Assembly (NCBI GenBank): GCA_934215545.1
Contig: CAKQAD010000005.1
Span: 12,668 to 76,667 of the forward strand
From: an uncultured Prevotella sp.
GTDB lineage: Bacteria > Bacteroidota > Bacteroidia > Bacteroidales > Bacteroidaceae
Direction: 5' to 3'
Length of the DNA stretch: 64,000 nucleotides
A model generated the notes under the pieces. It was not told the origin of the DNA and searched no databases. It saw only the letters and a program-made list of their open reading frames with translations. Below, piece by piece: positions 1 to 10,046 of the stretch. Each line of letters begins with the position of its first letter. The first letter of the stretch is position 1. The position numbers were made by a program, and so were the translations under genes.

Positions 1-371
1 CTATAGCCACTGTGGGTTTTGTGATATCGCAGACGCTGCCTTATGAGTGTGCACGACTGTTCACCACCGACCCCACGCTGATCGATATGGCAGAGCATGC
101 CATAAAGATGAATATGCTGGCATTTCCATTGGTGGGCATGCAGATGGTGTGCACCGGATTCTTCCAAAGCATAGGCAAGGCAAAGGTGAGCATGCTGCTG
201 TCGCTGTCGAGACAGTTGCTCTTCTTCCTTCCGCTGCTGGTGGTGCTGCCACCATTCCTGCAAGTGGATGGCGTGTGGCTCTCGCAACCTATCAGCGATG
301 CTGTGTCGTTTGTGGTGGCACTGACGATATTGATTAGATACATAAGGCGTCTTAAAACGCAACAAGCTTAA
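1..371 (+). CDS. MATE family efflux transporter, C-terminal part
   Basis: This is the last ~120 residues of an inner-membrane multidrug/sodium antiporter of the MATE family; the 5' part lies outside the window and the reading frame is open from base 3. Visible are a stretch like the family's C-terminal repeat (AIKMNMLAFPLVGMQMVCTG followed by FFQSIGKAKVSMLLSLSRQ), two further hydrophobic helices and a basic tail (RYIRRLKTQQA) expected in the cytoplasm. The stop codon TAA (369-371) overlaps the first copy of a direct repeat. Family assignment is confident; substrate cannot be inferred. Confidence 0.85.
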   Translation, partial: IATVGFVISQTLPYECARLFTTDPTLIDMAEHAIKMNMLAFPLVGMQMVCTGFFQSIGKAKVSMLLSLSRQLLFFLPLLVVLPPFLQVDGVWLSQPISDAVSFVVALTILIRYIRRLKTQQA

Positions 372-444
372 TGGAGATACAATATACATTATAATATAAA
401 ATAATGGAGATACAATATACATATATAATATATATAGTATCTCC
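369..444. repeat. Duplicated 21-bp repeat, second copy part of a hairpin
   Basis: TAATGGAGATACAATATACAT occurs at 369-389 and again at 402-422, a 33-bp period. GGAGATAC in the second copy (406-413) pairs with GTATCTCC at 437-444 around an AT-only loop. There is no U-tract, so this is not a standard terminator. It fills most of the gap between the MATE gene and the next gene. Confidence 0.7.
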
Positions 445-477
445 CATACACCTGAATAATATAAAAAGCTAACGATT

Positions 478-1101
478 ATGAATAACTCAGACAACAAAAT
501 AATCTGCGTGGGCCGACAGCTCGGCAGTGGCGGACGCATCATTGCCCAACGCCTTGCCGAAGAGTTCGGCTGCAAGTTTTACGACCGCGAAGTGCTCAAC
601 CTCGCTGCTCAGGAGAGCGGTTTCTGTGAGGAGTTTTTTGAGAAGAACGATGAGCGTAAGGGATTCTTCAATCAGATATTCCACATGCATGTGCCGTTTA
701 TCTCCGATAGCTCGTTCTACGACAATGGGCTATCGCAAGAAAACCTATTCCGCCTGCAGAGCGATGCCATCCGCAAGGCAGCCGACCGCTCGTCGTGTGT
801 GTTTGTGGGGCGCTGTGCCGACTATGTGCTGCGCGAGCATAAGAACATGGTGAGCATCTTCGTTACCGCCAACATCGACGAGCGCATTGCCAATGTGTGC
901 AAGCGCAACAACTGCACCGCCGATGAGGCACAGAAGATAATAAGTTCGCAGGAAGACAGCCGCTCTAACTACTACAACTACTACACTGGCAAGACCTGGG
1001 GGGCCGCCGAGAGCTACGACTTGTGCGTGAACACATCGCTGCTGGGTCTCGAAGCCACGCAGGAGTATATATCGCAATTCATACGAAAAGTGCTGAAATA
1101 A
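478..1101 (+). CDS. Cytidylate kinase-like family protein
   Basis: A 207-residue protein of the Cytidylate_kin2 type. The N-terminus IICVGRQLGSGGRIIAQRLA resembles the family's glycine-rich loop (R-x-x-GSGGR-x-IA) and lacks the GK[ST] of a classical Walker A motif. FYDREVL follows, as in relatives, and a central segment (CVFVGRCADYVL) resembles the second core strand. These proteins are annotated as kinases by fold, but most have no assayed substrate, so CMP phosphorylation should not be assumed. It is a single gene, with a weak hairpin downstream. Family confident, activity unknown. Confidence 0.8.
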   Translation: MNNSDNKIICVGRQLGSGGRIIAQRLAEEFGCKFYDREVLNLAAQESGFCEEFFEKNDERKGFFNQIFHMHVPFISDSSFYDNGLSQENLFRLQSDAIRKAADRSSCVFVGRCADYVLREHKNMVSIFVTANIDERIANVCKRNNCTADEAQKIISSQEDSRSNYYNYYTGKTWGAAESYDLCVNTSLLGLEATQEYISQFIRKVLK

Positions 1102-1118
1102 GCTAATAAAATTCTTAA

Positions 1119-1149
1119 AACCAATTCGGCATAATGGCCGATTTTGGTT
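1119..1149 (+). terminator. Possible weak terminator hairpin
   Basis: AACCAA (1119-1124) pairs with TTGGTT (1144-1149), and TCGGC (1126-1130) with GCCGA (1137-1141), with unpaired T residues between. The U-tract after it is poor. Confidence 0.45.
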
Positions 1150-1183
1150 AGACAACAACCTAAAACAAAGCCTCTAAATTGTC

Positions 1184-2869
1184 ATGATGAACAAATCTGA
1201 TATCTCTTTGGCTGCACTCTGTGTGTGTGCTGCTGTGGCGCAGGCGCAACAAAAGCAAGGAGCGCAGCGCCCTAACATCGTTTTCATAATGTGCGACGAC
1301 CATGCCTATCAGTGCATCAGCGCTTATGGCAGTGCCTTGTCGAAGCTTGCACCAACACCTAATATCGACCGACTTGCACAACGAGGCATGCGGTTCGACC
1401 GCGCCTTTGTAGAAAATTCGCTGTCTACTCCATCACGAGCATGCCTGATGACAGGCATGTATAGCCACCAAAACGGACAACGACAGCTGGGCGAGGGCAT
1501 CGACGACAGCAAGACGTTCTTCACAGAGCTGCTGCAGCAGGCAGGCTATCAGACTGGTATTGTGGGCAAGTGGCATATGGGATGCGAGCCAAAGGGCTTC
1601 GACTACTATCATATCTACAACGACCAAGGGCAATACTGGAACCCACAATATCGAGGCACCCAGACCGATAATAAATATGTTGTGGAGCAAGGCTATTCTA
1701 CCGACCTCTCCACCGACCATGCCATAGAGTTCATGGAGCATCGCGATCCATCGCGCCCCTTCTGCCTGATGCTTCACCATAAGGCACCGCACCGCAACTG
1801 GCAAGCCAATCTGAAGTATCTCGGCATGTATGATAATGTGGAGTTTCCGCTGCCAGAGACATTCTACGACGATTATGCCACACGCGGTTCGGCGGTGCGC
1901 ACACAGAAGATGTCGGTGACGAAGGATATGCGCTGGGAACAAGACTTTAAGGTGCCCGAAATGCTCGATCCTAACAACCCTGACAGCCAAGACTCGTACA
2001 ATGCGCTCATGGGCGAGGTAAACCGCATGACACCGGAGCAACGCTCGGCATGGGGGCGCTACTATATGCCACGCAACCGTCGACTGCTTGAGGCACACCT
2101 CACCGGGAAGGAACTCGACAACTGGAAATATCAAGCCTACATTCGCGACTATATGTCGGTGATACACAGCGTCGATGAGAGTGTGGGTAGGGTAATCGAC
2201 TATCTCGACAGTCATGGACTTGCCGACAATACCATTATAGTTTACACCTCCGATCAGGGATTCTATATGGGCGAACACGGATGGTTTGACAAACGATTTA
2301 TGTACGAAGAGTCGCTACGCACACCACTCATCATTGCCTATCCAAACCATATAAAGCCTGGCACACACACCACACGATTGGTGCAAAACATCGACTATGC
2401 TCCTACTTTCCTTGATTTGGCTGGCGTGAAGAAACCAGCAAACATGCCAGGACGCTCGCTCATGCCAGTGTTTGAAAATGGCGATGCCGTGAAGAATTGG
2501 CGTAGCAGTATCTACTATCACTACTACGACTATCCTACATATCACATGGTGCGAAAGCATGATGGCGTGCGCACAGAACGCTACAAGCTGATACACTTCT
2601 ATGGTCGTGGCGGACTCGATGCAGTGCCCGAAAACAAATATCAACGCATGGAGGGAACACGTGAACATGGCGTGCTGAAGTCGCTCGAGAGCATTGGCTA
2701 TTTTGAGCCGAAAGATTCTACCGTTAACTATAGCGAACTCTACGACCTGCAAACCGACCCAAACGAGCTTAACAACCTCTATGGCAAGCCCGGCTACGAG
2801 AAAATTACCAAGCAGTTGCAGCGACAACTCGATGCCTATCGCAAGAGTCTGGAGGTGGACGAGTTTTAA
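1184..2869 (+). CDS. Secreted sulfatase (S1 family, serine-type formylglycine motif)
   Basis: A 561-residue sulfatase that hydrolyses sulfate esters, probably on host glycans. A signal peptide (residues 1-22, ending AQA) predicts export. D38-D39 are the first metal ligands (MCDDH). S81-T-P-S-R85 followed by ACLMTG is the active-site signature; the residue converted to formylglycine is a serine, so an anSME-type maturase is required (none is in the window). SDQGFYMGEHG and DKRFMYEESLRTP are the later conserved blocks. The N-terminal block resembles Bacteroides N-acetylglucosamine-6-O-sulfatases (S1_11) as I remember them, which would fit the GH84 enzyme at the other end of the window; the subfamily is inference. 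A second in-frame ATG follows immediately at 1187. Confidence 0.9.
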   Translation: MMNKSDISLAALCVCAAVAQAQQKQGAQRPNIVFIMCDDHAYQCISAYGSALSKLAPTPNIDRLAQRGMRFDRAFVENSLSTPSRACLMTGMYSHQNGQRQLGEGIDDSKTFFTELLQQAGYQTGIVGKWHMGCEPKGFDYYHIYNDQGQYWNPQYRGTQTDNKYVVEQGYSTDLSTDHAIEFMEHRDPSRPFCLMLHHKAPHRNWQANLKYLGMYDNVEFPLPETFYDDYATRGSAVRTQKMSVTKDMRWEQDFKVPEMLDPNNPDSQDSYNALMGEVNRMTPEQRSAWGRYYMPRNRRLLEAHLTGKELDNWKYQAYIRDYMSVIHSVDESVGRVIDYLDSHGLADNTIIVYTSDQGFYMGEHGWFDKRFMYEESLRTPLIIAYPNHIKPGTHTTRLVQNIDYAPTFLDLAGVKKPANMPGRSLMPVFENGDAVKNWRSSIYYHYYDYPTYHMVRKHDGVRTERYKLIHFYGRGGLDAVPENKYQRMEGTREHGVLKSLESIGYFEPKDSTVNYSELYDLQTDPNELNNLYGKPGYEKITKQLQRQLDAYRKSLEVDEF

Positions 2870-2896
2870 ACCGATTAGGGTTAAATAATGACTGAT

Positions 2897-2937
2897 AATG
2901 GCGAGCATAGCACACGATGTTTATGCTCGCCATTTTT
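2897..2937 (+). terminator. Intrinsic terminator after the sulfatase gene
   Basis: A 13-bp stem (2897-2909 with 2922-2934, core ATGGCGAGCAT) with a T-run at 2933-2937. The end of the hairpin, GCCATTTTTGTCAT, is duplicated 22 bp downstream (2929-2942 and 2951-2964). Confidence 0.85.
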
Positions 2938-3018
2938 GTCATGTTTCACTGCCATTTTTGTCATATTTCATATTTCAACATTAAATGATGCCCTTTCTTG
3001 AGGCAAACCAATATGGTT

Positions 3019-3035
3019 TTGGCACGCTTTTGGCT
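3019..3035 (+). promoter_or_regulatory. Sigma-54-like -24/-12 element upstream of groES
   Basis: TTGGCACG (3019-3026), 4 nt, TGGCT (3031-3035). The invariant GG (3021-3022) and GC (3033-3034) are 10 nt apart as in RpoN promoters; only one core position departs from the consensus TTGGCACG-N4-TTGCA. I found no TAnnTTTG box in the groES leader. The start would fall near 3046, leaving a ~60-nt leader. Confidence 0.5.
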
Positions 3036-3105
3036 ATTGCATAGTCGAAGCACCCCCACAAATACGATAAAATAATAAAAACAACTTATAAAACAACAAA
3101 GGATT

Positions 3106-3378
3106 ATGAACATTAAACCATTAGCAGACAGAGTGCTTGTGCTCCCTGCACAGGCAGAAGAGAAGGTCGGTGGAATTATTATTCCTGACACAGCCAAGGA
3201 AAAACCACAGCATGGCACTATTGTAGCCGCTGGCAATGGAACAAAAGATGAAGAAATGATTCTGAAAGAAGGCGACGAAGTTCTCTACGGCAAATATTCT
3301 GGCACCGAGCTTGAGGTTGAAGGAACAAAATATCTCATCATGCGTCAGAGCGATGTGCTCGCTGTCGTTCAGAAGTAA
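3106..3378 (+). CDS. groES: Co-chaperonin GroES
   Basis: The 90-residue 10-kDa chaperonin that caps the GroEL cylinder and closes the folding chamber in the cytoplasm. The start [14 protein letters not shown] is typical, the mobile loop region [17 protein letters not shown] (about residues 18-35) carries the GGIIIP motif that docks on GroEL, and [13 protein letters not shown] matches the roof and core. It is the first gene of a bicistronic operon, with groEL beginning 44 bp after its stop. A sigma-54-like element lies ~70-85 bp upstream of the start. Confidence 0.98.
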   Translation: MNIKPLADRVLVLPAQAEEKVGGIIIPDTAKEKPQHGTIVAAGNGTKDEEMILKEGDEVLYGKYSGTELEVEGTKYLIMRQSDVLAVVQK

Positions 3379-3416
3379 TGACTCACAAAACTATAAATTC
3401 ACAACTTAATATTTGA

Positions 3417-5054
<1,638 letters not shown>

Positions 5055-5131
5055 TATGCTGATTTCAGACCTTGTCTTTGACAACCTTGTTTTTTTAAAG
5101 AAATAGTTGTCAATAATTGATATAAGTACAT

Positions 5132-5174
5132 ACAAAAAAGAGTCCTATTCCTGTGGAGTAGGACTCTTTTTTGT
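5132..5174. terminator. Bidirectional terminator, groEL / NlpE-like gene
   Basis: A 19-bp stem (5132-5150 with 5156-5174, one wobble) whose ends are A-run and T-run, so it has a U-tract in both directions. It lies between groEL (+) and the convergent minus-strand gene. Confidence 0.92.
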
Positions 5175-5224
5175 AATTGTATGCTCGGTATGAGAGCATT
5201 GTTACGTATTGTCTAATTCACAAA

Positions 5225-5680
5225 TTACTTCCTTTTCAACACATACAGCTTTGCCATTTCGCCTTCTGGTTCATTGCCAAGCGAGTCGGTCATTACTATG
5301 CTTTCCGCATCCTTTACCTTGTAGAATGTGTGTTCGCCATTCGAAGGACGTACAAGCATCAGTACATTACTATTGAGCACCTGCAGCACACCGCTTGTTT
5401 CATCGTGTCCGTCCTTACGGTCGATATAATCCTGCTTTAGCTGGTAAGTGCTGTCTGCATTGATGGTGATGGTAGTCTTTATGCCAGGGCAGTCGGCAGC
5501 AGGCAGTGTGCCCTCATAGATGCCGGCAACGGCAGATAGACTTATGCTTTCTGCTGCAACTGTTGTGTCTGCCACGCTTGTAGAATCGCTGTTGGTTTCG
5601 TTTTTTGTGGTTTTCTTGCCATTGCAAGACACCATTATTGCAGCAGCCAATGCTGCAACAAACATAAGATTTCTTTTCAT
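5225..5680 (-). CDS. NlpE-like lipoprotein
   Basis: A 151-residue lipoprotein with signal peptide and lipobox IMVSC (lipidated Cys19), then an acidic/threonine linker and an NlpE N-terminal domain: IYEGTLPAADCPGIKTTI with the conserved CPGI, ADSTYQLKQDY, and a C-terminal strand YVLKRK. In enterobacteria NlpE senses surface contact, copper and lipoprotein-trafficking stress through Cpx. Cpx is not established here, so only envelope stress or metal-related sensing can be suggested. It is a single gene convergent with groEL. Confidence 0.85.
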   Translation of the reverse strand: MKRNLMFVAALAAAIMVSCNGKKTTKNETNSDSTSVADTTVAAESISLSAVAGIYEGTLPAADCPGIKTTITINADSTYQLKQDYIDRKDGHDETSGVLQVLNSNVLMLVRPSNGEHTFYKVKDAESIVMTDSLGNEPEGEMAKLYVLKRK

Positions 5681-5810
5681 ACTTCTTTTGTGTTTTTAGT
5701 GTTATTGTCCATTTATCTTTTTGTTATTTCTATAACGGATTATTTTCAGTGTTTTGTTATCCCTATTGCCGATGGTCGTCAATCGACAGCAAATGCTACT
5801 GATGAAATGT

Positions 5811-6320
5811 TCAGATTTCTTCAACTATATCTTCTATTGCTTTGCGTTTTTTTTCAGCGTGCGGACAATCCTCTGCAATATGTCCGATGGGAATAATTGC
5901 CACAGCTTCGAATTTGTCTGAAGGCAGCAGTTGGCTTATAATGTTTGTATCGAAATTGCACACCCAGCAAGTGCCCAGTCCGCACTCTGTAGCTGCCAGA
6001 CATAGATGTTCTGTTGCTATAGCTACATCAATATCACCATGCTTCTTATCATCGTAGTGTCGTGTCCAGCACTCGGTGGCGTTCTTCATGCACACGATGT
6101 AGAGAGGTGCTGTACGAAACCATTCGCGGTCGTAGTTTTGCCACAGTTTTTCTCTTGCCTCCTTGCTACGCACAACGATGAATTTCCATGGCTGTCGGTT
6201 CACTGCCGATGGTGCCATCCTGACACATTCTAAGATGTAGTCAAGATCGTCTTTGCTTACTGGCTCGTCGGTGTATTTGCGTGCCGAAAATCGAGCCTGT
6301 GATAATTCAAGTATGTTCAT
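5811..6320 (-). CDS. Nitroreductase family protein
   Basis: A 169-residue FMN-dependent nitroreductase-like oxidoreductase. The start is taken at MNILELSQARFSARKYTDEP, because relatives begin there and the upstream in-frame ATG (6356) adds 12 unlike residues. The R-x-S-x-RKY block near the N-terminus and RMAPSAVNRQPWKFIVV (FMN phosphate contact) are the family hallmarks; GLGTCWVCNFD and IIPIGHIAED follow. A -7 box TATATTTG lies on the minus strand at 6354-6361, giving a short leader. Physiological substrate unknown. Confidence 0.9.
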   Translation of the reverse strand: MNILELSQARFSARKYTDEPVSKDDLDYILECVRMAPSAVNRQPWKFIVVRSKEAREKLWQNYDREWFRTAPLYIVCMKNATECWTRHYDDKKHGDIDVAIATEHLCLAATECGLGTCWVCNFDTNIISQLLPSDKFEAVAIIPIGHIAEDCPHAEKKRKAIEDIVEEI

Positions 6321-6427
6321 TGTATTATGCTTAATCTGTTGTATATCGAAATGCAAATATACATATTAAAAGTCGAATAGAATTTTTATGTGGTTTAAAA
6401 GTTGGATAAATTCGATTGTTTAACACA

Positions 6428-6544
6428 AAGAGCCCGCCTTCAAATTTGGCGGGCTCTTATTCTAATGGGTATTACTCTCGTAAGAGTAATTATCTCAAGA
6501 GTGAGTATTATTCTCGCATCAAAATGTTTGGGTGGCGAGAATAA
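6428..6544. repeat. Three consecutive hairpins between two minus-strand genes
   Basis: Read on the minus strand after the exporter gene: a 10-bp stem (6508-6517 with 6535-6544, 17-nt loop), an 8-bp stem with CGTA loop (6471-6478 with 6483-6490), then an 11-bp GC-rich stem (6428-6438 with 6448-6458) followed by TGTGTTAAAC. The last is a plausible terminator for the exporter gene; the first two are not needed for that. Confidence 0.75.
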
Positions 6545-6581
6545 ATGATGTACTTTTTAAGAATGAGTAGTATATAAATCG

Positions 6582-7961
6582 TTATGCATCGAACTCAGAG
6601 AGGTCAACGAATTTGCCACGTGCCTTGCGGTCGTCGATGGCTTTCTGTAGGCGTTTGCGGCGTTGCGGTGCGATCCATTTTCGTGCAAACACGTTAGGAA
6701 TTGCAACACCGAGGGCTATACACATAATTGTGATGGCAGAACCCATACCGAACTTTACGGCATTGGTGAGCTCGCCAACGACGCCGCTCATCTCAATGAG
6801 TCCCACCAGGGCGCGATACATCAATACGCCAGGCACCATAGGTATGACACTTGGTATGGAGATGACGTGGTGTGGAGTGTGAAACCAGTGTACCGCCTTG
6901 ATACACAACAGACTTATCAATGTGCTGCCAGCAAGCGAACCAATAGCAAGGCCCATGTCAAGACCAATGTTATTGTTGGAAGGTCCAAGATTTACGAAGT
7001 TGCGTGTGCACACGGCAATGATGCCACCTATTGCCACTACCCACAGCAGGCGTCGTGGAATGTTGAATATCATGGAGAATCCCATTGCTGAGATGGCTGC
7101 TGCCACGGCATAGTCGATATAGGTGTTATGTGGTATCATCGGGATTTTATAGAACTGCGTAAGGTCGAAGTTGGATATCTTCAGGAAGAATGCTATGCCA
7201 AACGACATTGCCACAATCATCAAGAATGTATTGATGGCTCGTGTCAGTCCCACTTGTATATAGTTGTCGAGCATGTCGTCGACGAAGTTAATCAAAGGCA
7301 CTCCAGGCACGATAAACAATGCGCATGCAAGCAGTGGGTGTAGTGGGGTAGACGTCCACGAATCTGGCAGGAACATGGTGAGATAAGCCAAAATGGTGCT
7401 CACGAAGGCTGCAACTGCAATGCCCATATAGTTGTTGTAGCCTCTGCGCAGCAAGAAACCGCGCAAATACATGCCTATTGCTGCCGCTAATGAAGCGTAG
7501 AAGAATGCCATCCAGTCGCAGCCGAACTGTATGCAGAATCCGCCGCAGGCAAATCCAGTGCCGATAGCCACTTGCAGAGGAGTGTAGTTGCGTGGCCGGT
7601 TTTTAATTTTTTCGAGTTCTTCGGCATATTGCTCAATGGTGTAGTCTTCGGCAATAGCTTTCCACGACAGCTTTGATATTAGCGAAATAGTAGTCATGTT
7701 GATACCATGCTTGGTGCAACGCTGGAATTTGGTGAAAGAGTGTTCATCGTCGCTAAGGTTCACCATGAGCATGTTGAACTGCACATAGATGTGCAAGTGT
7801 TCTTCGGGCAGTCCTAAGAATGCTGCCACACGATTCATGTTACGAATGATACGATTGGTGTCGGCTGCGCTTTCAACAAGCATTTGTCCGGTTTTGAGCA
7901 ACAGGTCGAGTTTGCGACGCAACTGTTTTTCGTGATTGGCTTTTTGGATTTTGTCCATCAT
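6582..7961 (-). CDS. Threonine/serine exporter family protein (ThrE type)
   Basis: A 459-residue inner-membrane protein. The first ~120 residues are a soluble domain (KTGQMLVESAADTNRIIRNM; HIYVQFNMLMVNL) as in the DUF1212 half, followed by about ten hydrophobic segments covering the ThrE and ThrE_2 halves fused in one chain. VPGVPLINFVDDMLDNY and PSVIPMVPGVLMYRAL are the matching repeat-end motifs of the two halves. The family exports threonine and serine in corynebacteria; here that role is by homology. A minus-strand -7 box TAATTTTG is at 8103-8110, giving a ~135-nt leader. Confidence 0.85.
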   Translation of the reverse strand: MMDKIQKANHEKQLRRKLDLLLKTGQMLVESAADTNRIIRNMNRVAAFLGLPEEHLHIYVQFNMLMVNLSDDEHSFTKFQRCTKHGINMTTISLISKLSWKAIAEDYTIEQYAEELEKIKNRPRNYTPLQVAIGTGFACGGFCIQFGCDWMAFFYASLAAAIGMYLRGFLLRRGYNNYMGIAVAAFVSTILAYLTMFLPDSWTSTPLHPLLACALFIVPGVPLINFVDDMLDNYIQVGLTRAINTFLMIVAMSFGIAFFLKISNFDLTQFYKIPMIPHNTYIDYAVAAAISAMGFSMIFNIPRRLLWVVAIGGIIAVCTRNFVNLGPSNNNIGLDMGLAIGSLAGSTLISLLCIKAVHWFHTPHHVISIPSVIPMVPGVLMYRALVGLIEMSGVVGELTNAVKFGMGSAITIMCIALGVAIPNVFARKWIAPQRRKRLQKAIDDRKARGKFVDLSEFDA

Positions 7962-8264
7962 GATTTTTTGGATAATTATTTTCTTATCAGTGTATTATTG
8001 TTCTAAATATATATGTTATGTCTATCCCATTCTATTTTGATATTTTTGTCAAATCAGCCGCAGACACCACTATGCCATAGCGCTATTATATGAATACGAG
8101 TGCAAAATTACTTATTTTTTATGAAACAAGTGAATTTTGGCACACAGATTTATGGCAACCAATTTAGAGTAAATCAAATAATAATTGTATCTTTGCAAAA
8201 TATAGACGGCGCTCGGCATACAGTGGCGGCCGCTACATAGTTTCAGAAAAACAGACAAGAACGT
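7962..8264. other. Divergent intergenic region, exporter gene / sppA
   Basis: No gene is seen. It holds a minus-strand -7 box (TAATTTTG, 8103-8110) for the exporter and a plus-strand -7 box (TATCTTTG, 8188-8195) for sppA, neither with a clear -33 TTTG. The rest is AT-rich. Confidence 0.6.
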
Positions 8265-10046
8265 ATGAATGATTTCTTTAAGCACGTATTAGCCACTGTT
8301 GTTGGCATCGTTGCATTCTTTATTTTGATGGGAGCTTTAGGATTAATGAGCATCGTAGGCATGGTGGCCTCGAGCAGCTCCACCGTTAGCGCCGACGACA
8401 ATTCGGTGCTTGTACTGCCCCTTTCGGGCAATATCGTGGAGCGCAGCAGTGGCGACGAGCTGAACAGTGCCATTGGCACCCTCACAGGCAGCAACACCAC
8501 AGAGCACGGCCTGAACGACATGATTCAAGCCATCGACAAGGCAAAGCGCAACGACAATGTTAAGGGCATATATATAGAAGCCGGCGATGTGAATGCCGGT
8601 CTTGCCACGCTGCAGGAGCTGCGCAGCGCACTTGTCGACTTCCGCAAAAGCGGCAAGTGGATAGTGAGCTATGGCGACTCCTACTCTCAGGGTGCCTATT
8701 ATGTAGCATCGGTGGCTAATAAGATATTCATCAACCCTGAGGGCATGCTCGATTGGCATGGCATAGGCGCCGAGCCCTACTATCTCAAGGATTTCTTTGC
8801 CAAGTTTGGTGTAAAGTATCAAGTGTTTAAGGTGGGCACCTTCAAGAGTGCCACCGAGAATTTCACCGAAGACCATATGAGCGATGCCAATCGCCTGCAG
8901 ATGTCGCTATATGTAGAAGGCGCATGGCGCAATGTGTGCCAGGCAGTGTCGATGAGTCGCAACATCAGCGTTGACTCGCTGGGCAGCTATGCCGACCAAT
9001 ACCTGGCGTTGCAGCCCACCACATCGCTCCAAACCCGCAAGATGGTCGATGGCCTGATGTATGCCGACAAGGTGAAAGACGAGGTGAAGAAGATGCTTAA
9101 TATCGCTGCCGACGAACACATATCGCAACTTTCGGTGAGCGACATGCTGAATGTGAAGGACGACACCCAGGCTTCTGGTGACGAGATAGCCATCTACTAT
9201 GCCAGCGGCGACATTGTGCAGAGTGCTAATGGCGTGAGCCAGGGCGCAAGCATCGTCATGGATAAGGTGTGCCGCGACCTTACATCGCTTGCCGATAACG
9301 ACAATGTAAAGGCAGTTGTGCTGCGCATCAACTCTGGTGGTGGCGATGCCTTCGCATCAGAGCAGATATGGCATAAGGTAATGGAACTCAAGGCAAAGAA
9401 ACCCGTAGTGGTGTCGATGGGCGACTATGCAGCATCGGGAGCCTACTACATGTCGGCACCCGCCAACTGGATAGTGGCAGAACCCAACACCCTGACAGGC
9501 AGCATCGGCATCTTTGCCCTAATTCCCGACATGAGCGGTCTGATAACGCAGAAGCTCGGTGTTAAGTTCGATGCAGTGAAAACCAATCGCAACACACTGT
9601 TCGGCTCAATGAGCCGTCCGTTCAATGCCGAAGAGAGCGCCATAATGCAAAGCTATGTAAACCGCGGCTACAAGCTGTTTCGCAGCCGAGTGGTCGACGG
9701 CCGTCACCTGCCCGTGGACAGCGTGGAGAAGATTGCCCAGGGCCGTGTGTGGATAGGCAGCGATGCACTGCGCATAAAGCTCGTCGATCAGCTCGGCACC
9801 CTTGGCGATGCAGTGGCAAAGGCAGCAGCACTGGCAAAAGTCAGCAAATATCACACCACCGACTATCCAGCCACAGCATCGTGGCTCGACCAGCTATTCG
9901 AAACAGTGTCGCCCCACAACTATCTCGACGAGCAGATGCGTGCCACCATGGGCGAGCTCTACGAGCCCTTCATGCTGCTGCGCAACATCAACAACAGAGA
10001 GGCATTGCAGGCACGACTGCCGTTTGCGATAGGAGTTAGAAATTAG
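8265..10046 (+). CDS. sppA: Signal peptide peptidase SppA, 67-kDa type
   Basis: A 593-residue membrane-anchored serine protease that degrades cleaved signal peptides. One N-terminal transmembrane helix (residues ~7-33) is followed by two tandem peptidase S49 domains, the arrangement of the long Gram-negative form. The catalytic dyad is visible by alignment with E. coli: K194 in GTFKSATENF (first domain) and S391 in GDYAASGAYYMS (second domain). The protein matches the usual length. The -7 box TATCTTTG ends ~70 bp upstream of the start. It is first in the order sppA-lpxK-punA-thiL, though a 260-bp repeat array separates it from lpxK. Confidence 0.95.
   Translation: MNDFFKHVLATVVGIVAFFILMGALGLMSIVGMVASSSSTVSADDNSVLVLPLSGNIVERSSGDELNSAIGTLTGSNTTEHGLNDMIQAIDKAKRNDNVKGIYIEAGDVNAGLATLQELRSALVDFRKSGKWIVSYGDSYSQGAYYVASVANKIFINPEGMLDWHGIGAEPYYLKDFFAKFGVKYQVFKVGTFKSATENFTEDHMSDANRLQMSLYVEGAWRNVCQAVSMSRNISVDSLGSYADQYLALQPTTSLQTRKMVDGLMYADKVKDEVKKMLNIAADEHISQLSVSDMLNVKDDTQASGDEIAIYYASGDIVQSANGVSQGASIVMDKVCRDLTSLADNDNVKAVVLRINSGGGDAFASEQIWHKVMELKAKKPVVVSMGDYAASGAYYMSAPANWIVAEPNTLTGSIGIFALIPDMSGLITQKLGVKFDAVKTNRNTLFGSMSRPFNAEESAIMQSYVNRGYKLFRSRVVDGRHLPVDSVEKIAQGRVWIGSDALRIKLVDQLGTLGDAVAKAAALAKVSKYHTTDYPATASWLDQLFETVSPHNYLDEQMRATMGELYEPFMLLRNINNREALQARLPFAIGVRN

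Noticed and set aside
1433..2278. Long open frame (281 codons) on the minus strand inside the sulfatase gene
   Set aside because: The sulfatase frame has full family motifs; the antisense frame has none and arises from codon bias.
8137..8154. TTGGCACA resembling a sigma-54 -24 box upstream of sppA
   Set aside because: No GC or TTGC-like -12 element is present 10 nt after the GG; a normal TATCTTTG box serves sppA.
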